Shown here piece by piece: positions 1 through 9,280 of a DNA stretch of 64,000 nucleotides. The notes beneath the pieces were generated by a model, which saw nothing but the letters and a program-made list of their open reading frames with translations, did no database searches and had not been told where the DNA came from. Numbering within the stretch: the stretch's first letter is position 1; each line of letters begins with the position of its first letter. Both the position numbers and the translations under genes were made by a program. The stretch spans positions 262,694 to 326,693 of the forward strand of contig JAWKVX010000007.1 in assembly GCA_041397825.1 (NCBI GenBank). The letters run 5' to 3'. This DNA comes from JANNSX01 sp041397825 (GTDB lineage: Bacteria > Pseudomonadota > Alphaproteobacteria > Rhizobiales > Hyphomicrobiaceae).

Positions 1-410
1 TCTCGAGAAAGGCGACGCTCGACTATCCCTTCGAGAAAGGTCCGCTCTCGCCGCGGTTCCGTGGCGAGCATGCCTTGAGGCGCTATCCGAATGGCGAGGA
101 GCGCTGCATCGCTTGCAAGCTCTGCGAGGCGATTTGCCCGGCGCAGGCGATCACCATCGAGGCGGGCCCGCGCCGCAATGACGGCACCAGGCGGACGACG
201 CGCTACGACATCGACATGGTGAAGTGCATCTATTGCGGGCTTTGTCAGGAAGCGTGCCCGGTCGACGCCATCGTCGAGGGGCCGAACTTCGAGTTCGCGA
301 CCGAGACGCGCGAGGAGCTCTACTACAACAAGGAGCGGCTGCTTGCGAATGGCGATCGTTGGGAGTCGCAGATCGCCCAGAACATCGCGCTCGACGCACC
401 GTATCGGTGA
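1..410 (+). CDS. nuoI: NADH-quinone oxidoreductase subunit I (NuoI), 5' end outside window
   Basis: This is the C-terminal part of the 23-kDa ferredoxin-like subunit of respiratory complex I, which carries clusters N6a and N6b from the peripheral arm towards quinone. The reading frame is open from base 3, so the gene begins before the window. Two classical 2x[4Fe-4S] signatures are visible, CIACKLCEAICP and CIYCGLCQEACP, about 40 residues apart. The tail (EELYYNKERLLANGDRW) is typical of alphaproteobacterial and mitochondrial homologues. It is followed by nuoJ after a 115-bp gap that carries an inverted repeat, and it belongs to the nuo operon. Identification is essentially certain; only the N-terminus is missing. 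Confidence 0.97.
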   Translation, partial: SRKATLDYPFEKGPLSPRFRGEHALRRYPNGEERCIACKLCEAICPAQAITIEAGPRRNDGTRRTTRYDIDMVKCIYCGLCQEACPVDAIVEGPNFEFATETREELYYNKERLLANGDRWESQIAQNIALDAPYR

Positions 411-423
411 GGGGGAACATGGT

Positions 424-504
424 CGGCAATCGGCAGTCGGCATTAGGCAATCGTGATCGAGCGACGCTGCGGGTCGGCGCCCGACTGCCGTCTGCCGATT
501 GGCG
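424..504. repeat. Imperfect inverted repeat between nuoI and nuoJ
   Basis: Bases 424-444 and 484-504 are inverted copies matching at 18 of 21 positions, separated by a 39-nt GC-rich loop. The arm core is GGCAATCGGCAG. The right arm ends about 20 bases before the nuoJ start codon, so the hairpin sits in the operon mRNA. It could be a short interspersed palindromic element or an mRNA processing or stability hairpin; the sequence alone does not decide. Confidence 0.6.
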
Positions 505-525
505 AATGCCATCTGGGGGCAAAAG

Positions 526-1164
526 ATGATGCTGCCCGCCATCTTCTTCTATCTGTTCTCGTTCACGCTCGTCCTCTCGGCGCTGATGGTGATTTGGGCC
601 AAGAATCCCGTGCACTCGGTGCTGTTCCTGATCCTCGCCTTCTTCAACGCGGCCGGGCTCTTCGTGCTGATGGGCGCCGAGTTCCTGGCGATGATCCTCG
701 TCGTCGTCTATGTCGGCGCGGTGCTCGTGCTCTTCCTGTTTGTCGTCATGATGCTCGACGTCGATTTCGCGGAGCTGCGCGCGGGTTGGATCAAGAACTG
801 GCCGCTCGGCGCCTTGATCGGGCTCGTGCTCGCCGTCGAGCTGATCTCCTTCGTCGCCTACTGGGTGATCGGATCGGGCGTGAGGGTCGCTTCCCCCGCG
901 CCCGATTTGGCTACGACCGGAATCTCGAACACAGAGGCGCTCGGACGGATCCTCTACACCGACTATCTCTTCTACTTCGAGGTGGCGGGGCTCATTCTGC
1001 TCATCGCCATGATCGGCGCCATCGTGCTGACATTGCGTCACAAGGAAGGCGTCAAGCGCCAGTCGATCGCCCGCCAGGTCAACCGCCGTCCGGCGATGGC
1101 CGTAGAAATGGTGAAGCTGAAGTCCGGCGAGTCGCGCGTGCCGAAGGAGGGGGTGCGGAGATGA
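526..1164 (+). CDS. nuoJ: NADH-quinone oxidoreductase subunit J (NuoJ)
   Basis: NuoJ is the ND6-like membrane subunit of complex I; its central pi-bulge helix couples quinone chemistry to proton pumping. The predicted 212-residue protein has five hydrophobic segments, including the conserved stretch around VVVYVGAVLVLFLFVVMML that corresponds to that helix. I chose the ATG at 526 because a GGGGGC-rich ribosome site lies just before it; a TTG at 499 is in frame but lies inside the upstream inverted repeat. The stop overlaps the nuoK start (ATGA). The C-terminal soluble tail is common in alphaproteobacteria. Confidence 0.95.
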   Translation: MMLPAIFFYLFSFTLVLSALMVIWAKNPVHSVLFLILAFFNAAGLFVLMGAEFLAMILVVVYVGAVLVLFLFVVMMLDVDFAELRAGWIKNWPLGALIGLVLAVELISFVAYWVIGSGVRVASPAPDLATTGISNTEALGRILYTDYLFYFEVAGLILLIAMIGAIVLTLRHKEGVKRQSIARQVNRRPAMAVEMVKLKSGESRVPKEGVRR

Positions 1165-1472
1165 TGACCATTGGCCTCCATTCCTATCTCACCGTTGCCG
1201 CGATCCTCTTCACGATCGGCATATTCGGCATCTTCCTGAACCGCAAGAATGTCATCGTCATCCTGATGTCGATCGAGCTGATGCTACTCGCGGTCAATAT
1301 CAATTTGGTGGCGTTCTCGGCCTACATGGGCGATCTCGTCGGGCAGGTGTTCGCGCTGTTCGTACTGACGGTCGCAGCGGCGGAAGCCGCCATCGGCCTT
1401 GCCATCGTCGTCGTCTACTTCCGCAATCGCGGGTCGATCGCGGTGGAAGATATCAATCTCATGAAAGGCTAG
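1161..1472 (+). CDS. nuoK: NADH-quinone oxidoreductase subunit K (NuoK)
   Basis: NuoK is the ND4L-like membrane subunit of complex I, contributing glutamates to the first antiporter-like channel. The 103-residue product has three transmembrane helices, with acidic residues in SIELMLLAVN and in AAAEAAIGLA at the positions expected for the two conserved membrane glutamates. Length matches the family (about 100 residues). It starts by ATGA overlap with nuoJ, indicating translational coupling; a second ATG lies at 1164. A gap of 276 bp rich in palindromic repeats separates it from nuoL. Confidence 0.96.
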   Translation: MMTIGLHSYLTVAAILFTIGIFGIFLNRKNVIVILMSIELMLLAVNINLVAFSAYMGDLVGQVFALFVLTVAAAEAAIGLAIVVVYFRNRGSIAVEDINLMKG

Positions 1473-1748
1473 GCGAGGCACAATCTTGCAGACGGGGCAA
1501 CGAGCACCAAAGCTGGCGAACTCGCGCTCGCCCTCCCCTCTTGAGGGGGAGGGTCGGGGTAGGGAGCATGCTGTCGGTAGCGTGCACGCGATTGCTCCCC
1601 CATCCCGATTGCCTAAGGGCTTATCCGTTTCGCGGCTAAACCCAAGGCGCTTGGCCTTACCCCTCGTAGGGGGCAAGGGGAATGCGGTGCGGCTAATCAC
1701 TTCAATGACGCCGATCGGATGCCAGCCTGAGACGATGGAACGCAAATC
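1473..1748. repeat. nuoK-nuoL spacer filled with palindromic repeats
   Basis: No gene is visible here. Three dyads are seen: CCCTCCCC/GGGGAGGG at 1531-1553; an inverted pair at 1554-1568 and 1593-1608 (TCGGGGTAGGGAGCA and its near complement); and CCTT-CCCCT/AGGGG-AAGG at 1655-1678. The layout resembles the small intergenic palindromic elements common in Rhizobiales genomes. Insertion between two co-transcribed nuo genes implies transcription reads through it. A copy number search in the complete genome would settle its nature. Confidence 0.6.
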
Positions 1749-3746
1749 ATGATCTATCAGGCGATCGTCTTCCTGCCGCTCATCGGCGCCATCATCGCGG
1801 GCTTCTTCGGGCGCGCCATCGGCGATCGCGCTTCCGAGTTCGTGACGACACTCTTCCTCATCATCGCCGCCGTGCTTTCCTGGGTCGTGTTCATCGGGGT
1901 GCTGCAGGGCGAAGGAGGTCACGAGGGTGCGGAGAAGGTCGAGCTCCTCAATTGGATTTCATCCGGCACGCTCGAGGTCTCGTGGGGTATCCGCGTCGAC
2001 ACGCTGACGGCCGTCATGCTCGTTGTCGTCAACACCGTCTCGAGCCTCGTGCACCTCTACTCCATCGGCTACATGCACGAGGATCCGCACCGGCCGCGCT
2101 TCTTCGCCTATCTCTCGCTCTTCACCTTCGCCATGCTCATGCTGGTGACGAGCGACAATCTCCTGCAGATGTTCTTCGGCTGGGAGGGCGTCGGCCTCGC
2201 TTCCTATCTGCTGATCGGTTTCTGGTTCCAAAAGCCGGAAGCAAACGCGGCGGCCATAAAGGCCTTCGTCGTCAACCGCGTCGGCGACTTCGGCTTCGCG
2301 CTCGGCATCTTCGGCGTGTTCGCGGTGTTCGGTTCGATCGATCTCGACACGATCTTTGCCGCCGCGTCCGGCATGGCCAATCAGCCGATGCACTTCCTCT
2401 CGTGGGAATTCGACACGCTGACGGTGCTCTGCCTGCTGCTCTTCATGGGCGCGATGGGCAAGTCGGCGCAGTTCCTGCTGCACACCTGGCTGCCGGACGC
2501 GATGGAAGGTCCGACGCCGGTGTCGGCCTTGATCCATGCCGCGACCATGGTGACGGCCGGCGTCTTCATGGTGGCGCGGCTCTCGCCGCTTTTTGAGCAG
2601 GCGCCCGTCGCGCTCGAGGTGGTGACCTTCATCGGCGCGACGACAGCCTTCTTCGCGGCGACCGTCGGCCTCGTGCAGAACGACATCAAGCGCGTCATCG
2701 CCTATTCGACCTGCTCGCAGCTTGGCTACATGTTTGTCGCCTGCGGTGTCGGTGCCTATGGCGCAGGCATCTTCCACCTGTTCACACACGCCTTCTTCAA
2801 GGCGCTGCTGTTTCTGGGCGCCGGCTCCGTCATCCACGCGATGCATCACGAGCAGGACATTCGCAACATGGGTGGCCTCAGGGCCAAAATCCCCTTGACC
2901 TGGGTCCTGATGGGGATCGGCACGGTAGCGCTGACCGGCCTCGGTATCCCCGGTCTGATCGGCACCGCCGGCTTCTACTCGAAGGACACGATCATCGAGA
3001 CCGCGTTCGCGGCCCATGGCGATGTTGCCCGCTATGCCTTCTGGCTCCTCGTCATCGCCGCCTTCTTCACCTCCTTCTACTCCTGGCGGTTGATGTTCCT
3101 GACATTCCACGGCAAGACGCGCGCCGACGATCACACCTACGACCACGCGCACGAGAGCCCCTGGGTGATGCTGGTGCCGCTTATCATCCTCGCGGCCGGT
3201 GCACTCCTCGCCGGCGCTTTCTTCACCGGCTATTTCGTTGGCCACGACTACGAGCATTTTTGGCGGACGAGCTTGTTTACCAGCCCCGAGAACCACATTC
3301 TCGAGGAGGCCCATCACGTGCCCGAGCTCGTCAAATGGTCGCCGTTCCTGATGATGCTCGCTGGTTTCGGCCTGGCCTGGCTGTTCTACATCGTCTCGCC
3401 CGGCATGCCGGTGGCGCTCGCCCGCGCCTTCAAGCCGATCTACCTGTTTCTCCTCAACAAATGGTACTTCGACGAGCTGTACGATTGGCTGTTCGTCAGG
3501 CCTGCGCACTGGATCGGTCGGCGACTTTGGAAGACCGGCGACGGCGCCATCATCGACGGCCTGGGTCCGGATGGCCTATCGGCACGCGTGCTCGACGTCA
3601 CCGGCCGCGTCGTCAAGCTGCAGTCAGGCTTCGTCTACACCTACGCCTTCGTCATGCTGATCGGCGTGACGCTGATCGCGACCGCCTTCATCATGAGCGA
3701 TGAGCTTCGCCAGCTCATCCTGCAGCTCGTCGGCAGGGGAGGCTAG
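1749..3746 (+). CDS. nuoL: NADH-quinone oxidoreductase subunit L (NuoL)
   Basis: NuoL (ND5) is the distal antiporter-like proton-pumping subunit of complex I. The 665-residue protein is polytopic. It shows the family motif FFGWEGVGLASYLLIGFW, with a membrane glutamate at residue 146, then HTWLPDAMEGPTPVSALIH around residues 245-263, and conserved lysines in the antiporter core. The C-terminal region (residues about 520-665) corresponds to the long lateral helix and its anchoring TM helix. The ATG at 1749 follows the repeat-rich spacer. nuoM begins only 4 bp after the stop. Confidence 0.97.
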   Translation: MIYQAIVFLPLIGAIIAGFFGRAIGDRASEFVTTLFLIIAAVLSWVVFIGVLQGEGGHEGAEKVELLNWISSGTLEVSWGIRVDTLTAVMLVVVNTVSSLVHLYSIGYMHEDPHRPRFFAYLSLFTFAMLMLVTSDNLLQMFFGWEGVGLASYLLIGFWFQKPEANAAAIKAFVVNRVGDFGFALGIFGVFAVFGSIDLDTIFAAASGMANQPMHFLSWEFDTLTVLCLLLFMGAMGKSAQFLLHTWLPDAMEGPTPVSALIHAATMVTAGVFMVARLSPLFEQAPVALEVVTFIGATTAFFAATVGLVQNDIKRVIAYSTCSQLGYMFVACGVGAYGAGIFHLFTHAFFKALLFLGAGSVIHAMHHEQDIRNMGGLRAKIPLTWVLMGIGTVALTGLGIPGLIGTAGFYSKDTIIETAFAAHGDVARYAFWLLVIAAFFTSFYSWRLMFLTFHGKTRADDHTYDHAHESPWVMLVPLIILAAGALLAGAFFTGYFVGHDYEHFWRTSLFTSPENHILEEAHHVPELVKWSPFLMMLAGFGLAWLFYIVSPGMPVALARAFKPIYLFLLNKWYFDELYDWLFVRPAHWIGRRLWKTGDGAIIDGLGPDGLSARVLDVTGRVVKLQSGFVYTYAFVMLIGVTLIATAFIMSDELRQLILQLVGRGG

Positions 3747-3750
3747 AGCT

Positions 3751-5271
3751 ATGACCACCTGGCCCATCCTGTCGCTCGTCACTTTCCTGCCGCTTGCCGG
3801 CGCGGTGATCATGCTCGCCGCCGTCCGTGGCGACGATGCCGCCGCCAAGCGCAACGCACGCTGGATCGCGCTCTGGACGACGCTCATCACCTTCCTCATT
3901 TCGCTCCTGATCTGGCGTGATTTCGATCCGGCCAATCCTGGCTTCCAGTTCTTGGAGGAGAAGGCCTGGATTGGCAGCGGCATCACCTACAAGATGGGCG
4001 TCGACGGCATCTCGATGCTGTTCGTCATCCTGACGACCTTCCTGATGCCGATCTGCATCCTGGCGAGCTGGCGGTCGATCGAGGAGCGCGTCAAGGAGTA
4101 CATGATCGCCTTCCTGCTGCTCGAGACGCTGATGATCGGCGTCTTCTGCGCGCTCGACCTCGTCCTCTTCTACCTGTTCTTCGAGGGCGGCCTCATTCCG
4201 ATGTTCCTCATCATCGGTGTCTGGGGCGGCAAGCGGCGCGTCTATGCGAGTTTCAAGTTTTTCCTCTACACGCTGCTCGGCTCGGTGCTGATGTTGCTGG
4301 CGCTGATGGCCATGTATTGGACGGCAGGCACCACCGATATTCCGACATTGCTCGAGCCCGGCAAATTCCCGGCCTCGATGCAGACCTGGCTCTGGATCGC
4401 TTTCTTCGCCTCCTTCGCCGTCAAGATGCCGATGTGGCCGGTGCACACCTGGCTGCCGGATGCGCATGTCGAGGCGCCGACCGCGGGCTCCGTCATTCTC
4501 GCGGGCATCCTCCTGAAGATGGGTGGCTACGGATTTCTGCGCTTCTCGATCCCGATGTTCCCGCTCGCCTCCGAGCAGCTGGCTCCTTTCGTCTTCGCCC
4601 TCTCCGTCATCGCCATCATCTACACCTCGCTGGTGGCGCTGGCGCAGGAGGACGTGAAGAAGCTCATCGCCTATTCCTCCGTCGCCCATATGGGCTTCGT
4701 CACCATGGGGGCCTTCACCTTCACCATGCAGGGCGTGCAGGGTGGCATCTTCCAGATGCTGTCGCACGGCATCGTCTCGGCAGCGCTGTTCCTGTGCGTC
4801 GGCGTCGTCTACGACCGGATGCACACGCGGGAGATCGCAGCCTATGGCGGACTGGTCAATCGGATGCCGGTCTACGCCTTCTGCTTCATGGTGTTCACGC
4901 TGGCCAATGTCGGTCTTCCCGGGACGAGCGGCTTTGTCGGCGAGTTCCTGTCGCTCATCGGCGCCTTCAAGGCCAATACCTGGGTTGCCTTCCTGGCGAC
5001 CACCGGCGTCATCCTCTCGGCAGCCTATGCGCTCTGGCTCTATCGCCGCGTCATCTTCGGCAAGCTCGAGAAAGCGAGTCTCAAGGACATTCTCGACATG
5101 AACAGCCGCGAGATCGCTTACATGGCGCCGCTCGTGGTGCTCACCATCCTGTTCGGCATCTATCCGGCGCCGATCCTCGATGTCACGGCGGCGGCGGTCG
5201 AAAAGCTTCTTGCCGACTACGAGACCGGCCTCAAGCTCGCCAAGGCCGCGACTTTCGCGCTCGCGGAGTAG
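3751..5271 (+). CDS. nuoM: NADH-quinone oxidoreductase subunit M (NuoM)
   Basis: NuoM (ND4) is the middle antiporter-like proton-pumping subunit of complex I. The product is 506 residues long and polytopic. Conserved elements include FFEGGLIPMFLIIG, with the essential TM5 glutamate, and HTWLPDAHVEAPTAGSVILA, followed by the KMGGYG segment. The chosen ATG (3751) is four bases past the nuoL stop and gives the usual N-terminus; longer in-frame reading into nuoL is possible but not needed. It is part of the continuous nuoLMN block. Confidence 0.97.
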   Translation: MTTWPILSLVTFLPLAGAVIMLAAVRGDDAAAKRNARWIALWTTLITFLISLLIWRDFDPANPGFQFLEEKAWIGSGITYKMGVDGISMLFVILTTFLMPICILASWRSIEERVKEYMIAFLLLETLMIGVFCALDLVLFYLFFEGGLIPMFLIIGVWGGKRRVYASFKFFLYTLLGSVLMLLALMAMYWTAGTTDIPTLLEPGKFPASMQTWLWIAFFASFAVKMPMWPVHTWLPDAHVEAPTAGSVILAGILLKMGGYGFLRFSIPMFPLASEQLAPFVFALSVIAIIYTSLVALAQEDVKKLIAYSSVAHMGFVTMGAFTFTMQGVQGGIFQMLSHGIVSAALFLCVGVVYDRMHTREIAAYGGLVNRMPVYAFCFMVFTLANVGLPGTSGFVGEFLSLIGAFKANTWVAFLATTGVILSAAYALWLYRRVIFGKLEKASLKDILDMNSREIAYMAPLVVLTILFGIYPAPILDVTAAAVEKLLADYETGLKLAKAATFALAE

Positions 5272-5283
5272 GAGAGACACCCG

Positions 5284-6729
5284 ATGGACTCGCTCAGCAA
5301 TCTCTCCACCCTCTATCCTGAGATCGGCATCGTGATCGCGGCTATGGCGCTGCTGATGCTCGGCGCGTTCAGGAGCGAGGAAGCCGGTGCCGCCGTGAAC
5401 TGGCTCGCCATCCTCACTCTCGCCGGCACCGCAGCGATGATCGGGCTGAGCGAGGCACCGTCCGCAACGCTGTTCGGTGGTAGTTTCATCGACGACCCGT
5501 TCGCGCGTTTCATGAAGGTACTCGTCCTCATCGGCGGCGCGGCGACGCTCTTGATGTCGTTCGATTATCTGAGGGGAGCGAAGATCCTCAAATTCGAGCT
5601 TCCGGTGCTCGTGCTGCTGTCGACGGCCGGCATGATGATGATGATATCGGCCGGCAGCCTCATCGCCCTCTATCTGGGCCTTGAGATGCAGTCGCTGGCG
5701 CTCTACGTCATCGCCGCCTTCCAACGTGATTCGGTCAAGTCGAGCGAGGCCGGCCTCAAATACTTCGTCCTCGGCGCCCTCTCGTCGGGCATGCTGCTCT
5801 ACGGCGCGTCGCTGGTCTATGGCTATACGGGCTCGACGGAGTTCTCGGCGATCGCATCCGCCGCCGTGCCGCCGGCCGAGGGCGCTCGTATCTCGGTCGG
5901 CCTCGTTTTCGGCCTCGTCTTCGTCATGGCAGGCCTTGCTTTCAAGATCTCGGCAGTGCCGTTCCATATGTGGGTGCCCGACGTCTATGAAGGTTCGCCG
6001 ACCCCCGTCACCGCCTTTTTCGCGGCGGCGCCGAAGATTGCCGCAATGGCGCTGCTGATGCGGACCGTCTTCGACGCCTTTCCCGGAATCATCCCGCAGT
6101 GGCAGAGCATCGTCGTGTTCCTGGCGATCGCCTCGATGGTCCTTGGCGCCTTCGCCGCCATCGGGCAGACGAACATCAAGCGCCTGATGGCCTATTCCTC
6201 GATCGGCCACATCGGTTACGCGCTCGTCGGCCTGTCGGCCGGAACCAGCGAAGGCATCCGTGGCGTGCTCATCTATCTGGCGATCTACCTCGTCATGACC
6301 CTCGGCACATTTGCGGCCATCCTGTCGATGCGGCGCGCGGATGGCATGGTCGAGGACATCGATCAGCTGAGCGGTCTTGCACGCACCAATCTGCCGATGG
6401 CGGCCGTGCTCGCGGCGCTGCTCTTCTCGCTCGCCGGCATTCCGCCGCTCGCGGGCTTCTGGGCCAAGTGGTACGTCTTCCTGCCGGCGATCGGGGCAGG
6501 CTATTACGAGCTCGCCGTCATCGGTGTCATCGCCAGCGTCATCGGGGCCTATTACTATCTCCGCATCGTCAAGATCATGTTCTTCGACCAGGCGGCGGTT
6601 CCCTTCCTGCCGATGGGCCGATTGACCAAGCTGGTGTTCGGTGTGTCCGGGTTGATCGTCATGCTCTACGTCGTCTACCCGGGGCCGCTTGTCAGCGCCG
6701 CTGAAGCTGCGGCTCGGGCGCTCTACTGA
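5284..6729 (+). CDS. nuoN: NADH-quinone oxidoreductase subunit N (NuoN)
   Basis: NuoN (ND2) is the third antiporter-like membrane subunit of complex I, nearest the peripheral arm. The 481-residue product has about 14 hydrophobic helices and the signature PDVYEGSPTPVTAFFAAAPK, plus NIKRLMAYSSIGHIGYALVG, shared by the Mrp/NuoLMN family. A GGAGAGA ribosome site precedes the ATG at 5284. It closes the visible nuo operon; birA starts two bases after its stop, so transcription probably continues. Confidence 0.97.
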   Translation: MDSLSNLSTLYPEIGIVIAAMALLMLGAFRSEEAGAAVNWLAILTLAGTAAMIGLSEAPSATLFGGSFIDDPFARFMKVLVLIGGAATLLMSFDYLRGAKILKFELPVLVLLSTAGMMMMISAGSLIALYLGLEMQSLALYVIAAFQRDSVKSSEAGLKYFVLGALSSGMLLYGASLVYGYTGSTEFSAIASAAVPPAEGARISVGLVFGLVFVMAGLAFKISAVPFHMWVPDVYEGSPTPVTAFFAAAPKIAAMALLMRTVFDAFPGIIPQWQSIVVFLAIASMVLGAFAAIGQTNIKRLMAYSSIGHIGYALVGLSAGTSEGIRGVLIYLAIYLVMTLGTFAAILSMRRADGMVEDIDQLSGLARTNLPMAAVLAALLFSLAGIPPLAGFWAKWYVFLPAIGAGYYELAVIGVIASVIGAYYYLRIVKIMFFDQAAVPFLPMGRLTKLVFGVSGLIVMLYVVYPGPLVSAAEAAARALY

Positions 6730-6730
6730 C

Positions 6731-7489
6731 GTGCCGCACGACGGCCTGCCGGCGGGCTATCGCCTCCTCTCGCTCGAGAGCGTCGACTCGACCAATGCCG
6801 AGGCCCTGCGTCGCGCTCAGGCGAGAGAGACCGGGCCGCTGTGGATCCGTGCCGACCGGCAGACCGGCGGACGCGGCCGCAGCGGGCGGTCGTGGTCGTC
6901 GCCGCCCGGCAATCTCTACGCCTCGCTGCTGATCCGTCTCGCCGTGCCTCCGGAGCGTGCCTCCGAGCTGTCACTGGTCGCAGGCGTAGCGTTGCACCGG
7001 ACGATCGCCATGCTCCTGCCCACGGAGACGGCGGCGGGGCGGCTCTACCTCAAATGGCCGAACGATCTTCTGCTCGATGCGGCCAAGCTCGCCGGCATCC
7101 TGATCGAGTCGAGCATCACCCCCGGCACCCCGGCCATCACCGCGATCATCGGCATCGGTATCAATGTTGCGACGCATCCGGATGACCTCGGGCGAGCCGC
7201 AACTCACCTGGGTCTCTATGGTGTCGAGACCGAGCCCGCCCAGCTCCTGAAGCGGGTCGCCGCCGCCCTCGATCTCGAGATCAAAGCCTGGTTGGCGCGG
7301 GGATTTAGGCCAATCCGCGAGGAATGGACCGCGCGGGCGCATCGTCTCGGTGTCGAGGTGTCGGTGAACGGCAAGGCGGGGCGGATCGAAGGGCAGTTCG
7401 CCGGGCTTGCCGAGGATGGGGCTCTCGTGATCAAGTTGCCCGATGGAAGCGAGCATCGCGTCAGCTACGGCGACGTGTCCCTCATCTAA
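6731..7489 (+). CDS. birA: Biotin--[acetyl-CoA-carboxylase] ligase (class I BirA)
   Basis: This enzyme activates biotin as biotinyl-5'-AMP and transfers it to biotin carboxyl carrier proteins. The 252-residue product has the biotinyl-AMP loop GRGRSGRSW near residue 43 and KWPNDLL with the catalytic lysine, then a C-terminal SH3-like domain (about residues 205-252). It lacks an N-terminal DNA-binding domain, so it is a monofunctional class I ligase. The GTG at 6731 sits immediately after the nuoN stop; an upstream in-frame ATG would lie within nuoN and add a non-conserved extension. The nuoN-birA-rnj order recurs in alphaproteobacteria. Confidence 0.92.
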   Translation: MPHDGLPAGYRLLSLESVDSTNAEALRRAQARETGPLWIRADRQTGGRGRSGRSWSSPPGNLYASLLIRLAVPPERASELSLVAGVALHRTIAMLLPTETAAGRLYLKWPNDLLLDAAKLAGILIESSITPGTPAITAIIGIGINVATHPDDLGRAATHLGLYGVETEPAQLLKRVAAALDLEIKAWLARGFRPIREEWTARAHRLGVEVSVNGKAGRIEGQFAGLAEDGALVIKLPDGSEHRVSYGDVSLI

Positions 7490-7516
7490 GCTTTGCCGGC
7501 CGACCGAGGAGTGATG

Positions 7517-9205
7517 ATGGCCCAGAGGAAGCCGAAAATCTCCGGGGCCGATGAGCTCGTTTTCGTGCCGCTCGGCGGCGTCGGCGAGATCGGCATGAAC
7601 CTTTATCTCTATGGGTTCGGGCCGGCCGACGATCGCAAATGGCTGATGGTCGATCTCGGCGTGACGTTCCCGGGGCCGGAAGAGCCTGGGGTGGATGTCA
7701 TCCTGCCGGATATCCGGTTCATCGAGGAGCTGAGACGGGATCTTGTTGGCATCGTCCTGACCCACGCCCACGAGGATCATATCGGCGCCGTCATCGACCT
7801 CTGGCCTAGGCTGCGGGCTCCGATCTATGCCACGCCGTTCACGGCCGAGCTGCTCAAGGCAAAAATGGCCGAGGAAGGCCGCAAGCGCGAGATCGACATC
7901 AAGCCGATCCCGCAGAGGTCTAAACTCGATCTCGGGCCGTTCGCTCTGGAGTTCATCACCGTCGCGCATTCCATTCCCGAGCCGAACGCCCTGGCCATTC
8001 GGACGCCGCTCGGTCTCGTGGTGCATACCGCCGACTGGAAGATCGACATGGGTCCGATCACGGGAGCGCCGACCGACGAGCAGCGCCTTCGCCAGCTCGG
8101 CGACGAGGGCGTGGACGTGCTTGTCTGCGACTCGACGAATGCCATGCGCGAGGGGGAATCGCCGTCCGAGGAGGAGATCGGGCGCAATCTCGCCAAGGTC
8201 ATCCAGTCGGCCGAGCAACGTGTCGCCGTGACGATCTTCGCGTCGAACGTGGCGCGCATCCGGTCGGTCGCTGCGGCAGCGCAGGCGGCGGGGCGCGAGC
8301 TTGTCGTCGCCGGCAGGGCCATGCACCGCATGATACACGTGGCGCAGGAGACCGGCATTCTGCCACGCTCCTTCAAATTCCATGACCAGCAGGGTTTCGG
8401 ATATTTCGAGCGCAACCAGATCGTGCTGCTGATGACGGGCAGCCAAGGCGAGCCGCGGGCCGCGCTCGCGCGCGTGGCTCAGGGAGAGCATCCCGAGATC
8501 TCGCTCGCGCCCGACGATCTCGTGATCTTCTCCTCGCGCACGATCCCCGGAAATGAGAAAGCTGTCGGCCGGATTCAGAATGCGCTCGTCGATCAGGGTG
8601 TCCGCATCATCACCGACAACGAGGCGGTGGTGCATGTCACCGGCCATCCGCGCAGGGGCGAGCTGAAGCAGATGTACCAGTGGGTCAGGCCGAGAACCCT
8701 CGTGCCCATGCATGGCGAGGCGCGCCATCTCGAGGAGCAGGGGCGATTTGCGCTGTCGCTCGGGGTTCCCGCCGTCGCACAGGCGCGCAACGGCCGCATG
8801 CTGCGATTTCTGCCCGGCCCCGTCGAAATCATAGATGAGGTGCCGCATGGTCGACTATTTCGCGATGGCGATCTCATCATCGATGGCGATGACGGTCCCG
8901 TGCGCGAGCGGCGACGCTTGAGCTTCGCGGGCATCGTGGTCGTCTCGGTGGTCGTCGGCAAGAACGGCGAGCTCGTGGCGGATCCGCAAGTCGTCATCGA
9001 CGGCGTTCCGGCCGAGGATGCGGAGGGCCAGCCGATCGCCGATCACATCCTCGACGAGGTCGAGGGGGCGCTCGCGAGCATTCCGAAGCCGAAGCGACGC
9101 GATCGGGCCTTGCTCGAGGAGGCGGCGCGGCGCGCCGCGCGTGCGGCCGTCAGCGAGGCCTGGGGCAAGAAGCCCATTTGCAAGGTTCTGCTGACGGTGG
9201 TGTAG
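7517..9205 (+). CDS. rnj: Ribonuclease J
   Basis: RNase J is a metallo-beta-lactamase/beta-CASP nuclease with 5'-to-3' exonuclease and endonuclease activity, used for mRNA turnover and rRNA maturation. The 562-residue product carries the zinc-binding HAHEDH motif at residues 83-88, further metal ligands around AHSIPE and CDSTNA, the beta-CASP domain in the middle, and the HVTGHPRRGELKQM segment characteristic of RNase J. I chose the second of two adjacent ATGs (7517) because GAGGAG at 7506-7511 then has ideal spacing. Alphaproteobacteria often keep RNase J beside RNase E. Confidence 0.93.
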   Translation: MAQRKPKISGADELVFVPLGGVGEIGMNLYLYGFGPADDRKWLMVDLGVTFPGPEEPGVDVILPDIRFIEELRRDLVGIVLTHAHEDHIGAVIDLWPRLRAPIYATPFTAELLKAKMAEEGRKREIDIKPIPQRSKLDLGPFALEFITVAHSIPEPNALAIRTPLGLVVHTADWKIDMGPITGAPTDEQRLRQLGDEGVDVLVCDSTNAMREGESPSEEEIGRNLAKVIQSAEQRVAVTIFASNVARIRSVAAAAQAAGRELVVAGRAMHRMIHVAQETGILPRSFKFHDQQGFGYFERNQIVLLMTGSQGEPRAALARVAQGEHPEISLAPDDLVIFSSRTIPGNEKAVGRIQNALVDQGVRIITDNEAVVHVTGHPRRGELKQMYQWVRPRTLVPMHGEARHLEEQGRFALSLGVPAVAQARNGRMLRFLPGPVEIIDEVPHGRLFRDGDLIIDGDDGPVRERRRLSFAGIVVVSVVVGKNGELVADPQVVIDGVPAEDAEGQPIADHILDEVEGALASIPKPKRRDRALLEEAARRAARAAVSEAWGKKPICKVLLTVV

Positions 9206-9280
9206 AAGAGAGCGTAGGCAACAAGGATCGATCGTGTTCCGCTCTTTTTTTCAATTCCCGACCCGCGTCTTGGAGCAATC

